Assembly (NCBI GenBank): GCA_900318815.1
Contig: ONMA01000035.1
Location: 1 to 35,475 of the forward strand
Source: an uncultured Prevotellaceae bacterium
GTDB lineage: Bacteria > Bacteroidota > Bacteroidia > Bacteroidales > Bacteroidaceae
Length of the DNA: 35,475 nt
Reading direction: 5' to 3'
In this document: positions 34,515-35,475 of the stretch, piece after piece
Position numbering within the stretch: the first letter of the stretch is position 1
How the letters are laid out: each line of letters opens with the position of its first letter
Position numbers and translations under genes: made by a program
Notes under the pieces: model-generated
The model's input: only the letters and a program-made list of their open reading frames with translations
Told to the model about the DNA's origin: nothing
The model's database searches: none

Positions 34515-35011
34515 AGTCGTTCGATTGTGGGGATGATGACCTAAATGACTTTATCCTCCACGAAAGCCCGCTTTACCGCAAGGAGAAACTGGCCGTGACT
34601 TATGTGCTGAAAGAGGCTGACGACTTGGCCAATGAACATATCAAAGCGTTCTTCAGCCTCTCCAACGACCGCATATCCATTTCTGACTTCGACAGCAAGA
34701 CAAAGTACAACCGCTTCAGCCGTCGCTTCAACAACCACAAGCGGCTGAAGAGTTATCCCGCAGCCAAGATTGGTCGTTTGGCCGTACATGCCTCAGCAAA
34801 AGGTATGAATATCGGAAGTACGTTGCTCAATTTCATCAAGCGCTACTTCACCACCGACAACAAGACCGGCTGCCGCTTCATCACCGTCGATGCCTACGCC
34901 GCAGCCATACCCTTCTACCTCCGCAATGGGTTCGTGCCACTCAACGAAGAGGATGCCGACGAACCCACGCGGTTGCTCTACTTCGACCTCAACGACTTGG
35001 ACGAAGATTGA
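34502..35011 (+). CDS. GNAT-family N-acetyltransferase (possible toxin), start codon unclear
   Basis: The frame encodes DSVKSFDCGDDDLNDFILHE at the N-terminus, then the acetyl-CoA-binding region RLAVHASAKGMNIGSTLLNF, VDAYAAAIPFYLRNGF and FDLNDL: a complete ~170-aa GNAT fold. Yet no in-frame ATG exists between the upstream stop (34466-34468) and the conserved start; CTG at 34502 or another rare start, or a frameshift from the overlapping small gene (whose frame is one base off), would be needed. An ATG at 34488 opens a different frame that stops after 15 codons. GNAT enzymes beside tiny partners often acetylate aminoacyl-tRNA (TacT, AtaT), but aminoglycoside- or protein-acetylating roles are equally open. 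Confidence 0.75.
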   Translation: MDSVKSFDCGDDDLNDFILHESPLYRKEKLAVTYVLKEADDLANEHIKAFFSLSNDRISISDFDSKTKYNRFSRRFNNHKRLKSYPAAKIGRLAVHASAKGMNIGSTLLNFIKRYFTTDNKTGCRFITVDAYAAAIPFYLRNGFVPLNEEDADEPTRLLYFDLNDLDED

Positions 35012-35070
35012 CCTCTCAAAGCAAACAATCAAAATCTCTCATAACAAATAACAACACAAACCCCATACTC

Positions 35071-35364
35071 ATGCCCCGCTACCTCCACATACCCCACACT
35101 CCCGACACCGCCCGGACCCTGACGCTGAGCGGCCGTGACTGCTTGGTAGTGAGCGGCATGGTTATCCCCCTAAAACCGGCTACAGGCGCGGAAAAGGGCG
35201 CCGAGGCGAAATGTGTCCACGAGGCACGCAGAAGTCCCACAGCGGGGCTGCTGCGTGCCTTGTGGCGTATCTGTGCGTCCATGCGTCCCACATCACGCTC
35301 CCTGCGTATGGGAAAGCCCCGCGATGTACCCCACAGAGAACGATATTCTAACTCAATTGTTTAA
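35071..35364 (+). CDS. Doubtful small open frame
   Basis: A frame of 97 codons from MPRYLHIPHTPDTARTLTLS. The first half could be a short beta-rich protein (LTLSGRDCLVVSGMVIPLKP). The second half is Arg/Ser-rich and overlaps an inverted repeat (AGGCACGCAG at 35222-35231 and its complement at 35251-35260), so it may be chance. No family recognised. Confidence 0.25.
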   Translation: MPRYLHIPHTPDTARTLTLSGRDCLVVSGMVIPLKPATGAEKGAEAKCVHEARRSPTAGLLRALWRICASMRPTSRSLRMGKPRDVPHRERYSNSIV

Positions 35365-35382
35365 TAATGATAAAATAATAAG

Positions 35383-35475
35383 ATGGTAAACTTTTCTAAT
35401 GGTCGCTACGCTCAAAATTATAAAAAAATTGAATCAAAAAATTTTAAGAACTATGCAGAGAACAACATCGGCGGA
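35383..35475 (+). CDS. Start of a gene running out of the window
   Basis: The ATG at 35383 opens a frame reading MVNFSNGRYAQNYKKIESKN and 11 more codons to the window edge, with AT-rich codons unlike the GC-rich stretch just before. The N-terminus is polar, with no signal peptide. Too short to assign. Confidence 0.45.
   Translation, partial: MVNFSNGRYAQNYKKIESKNFKNYAENNIGG

Noticed and set aside
35008-35364. 118-codon frame from 35008 as a gene
   Set aside because: Its first 21 codons overlap the GNAT end and are low-complexity; only a start at 35071 is kept, with low confidence.

Overview
The window looks like a chromosomal segment of a Prevotella-like member of the Bacteroidales. The signs are Bacteroidetes-type promoters (TTTG, 20 bp, TAnnTTTG) in front of several genes, no clear Shine-Dalgarno sequences, a secreted GH5/GH3 glycan-degrading set, a FimB/Mfa2-like lipoprotein, and an abundance of palindromic and tandem interspersed repeats. 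The species cannot be fixed from the sequence alone.

Layout. (1) 1-2468: the 3' end of one NHLM/NHLP-type peptide-exporter ABC gene and a complete second one, followed by a terminator. (2) 2475-8110: a scrap-yard accessory region. It holds a 1.6-kb unit with a DUF234-type AAA ATPase bounded by inverted palindromic ends, an XRE regulator, a frameshifted gene, a cyclophilin, remnants of a nucleoside deoxyribosyltransferase-like gene and of a YhhQ-type queuosine-precursor transporter, and a gene-poor stretch full of short repeats. (3) 8156-17469: an AT-richer defence-island-like block. A leftward operon encodes a small DUF6140-like protein, three different dynamin-like GTPases (one with C-terminal ankyrin repeats), a two-TM-segment protein and a small beta-rich protein. 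A 454-aa protein of unknown family is encoded divergently, and the two are separated by about 620 bp with a strong promoter on each strand. (4) 17474-35011: GC-richer, more ordinary genes. These are a patatin/beta-barrel protein and a large secreted protein in one operon, a His-rich P1B-type metal ATPase behind a 205-bp cruciform repeat, a XylE-like sugar porter with a SIMPL-domain protein, a leftward glycan set (GPH symporter, GH3, GH5), a shortened FimB-like lipoprotein, and a small-protein/GNAT pair resembling a toxin-antitoxin module. (5) 35012-35475: an unassigned tail and the first 31 codons of a gene running out of the window.

The strongest candidate for an undescribed system is the three-GTPase operon with its divergent partner (8156-17469). 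Bacterial dynamin-like proteins remodel membranes, and paired ones (LeoA/LeoBC, the Eleos system) are known anti-phage genes. Three non-identical GTPases plus an ankyrin adaptor domain, a small membrane protein, a long untranslated leader and a divergent putative sensor form an arrangement I do not recognise. A defence or membrane-stress role is inference from family and context. The second candidate is the inverted-repeat-bounded ATPase unit at 2655-4281, which sits next to a duplicated gene end and has no visible transposase.

The glycan genes at 27711-33386 fit together: the GH5 lipoprotein would cut beta-glucan or xyloglucan-like chains, the GH3 enzyme would release monosaccharides, and the GPH symporter (or the XylE-like porter) would import products. 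No SusC/SusD pair is present in the window.
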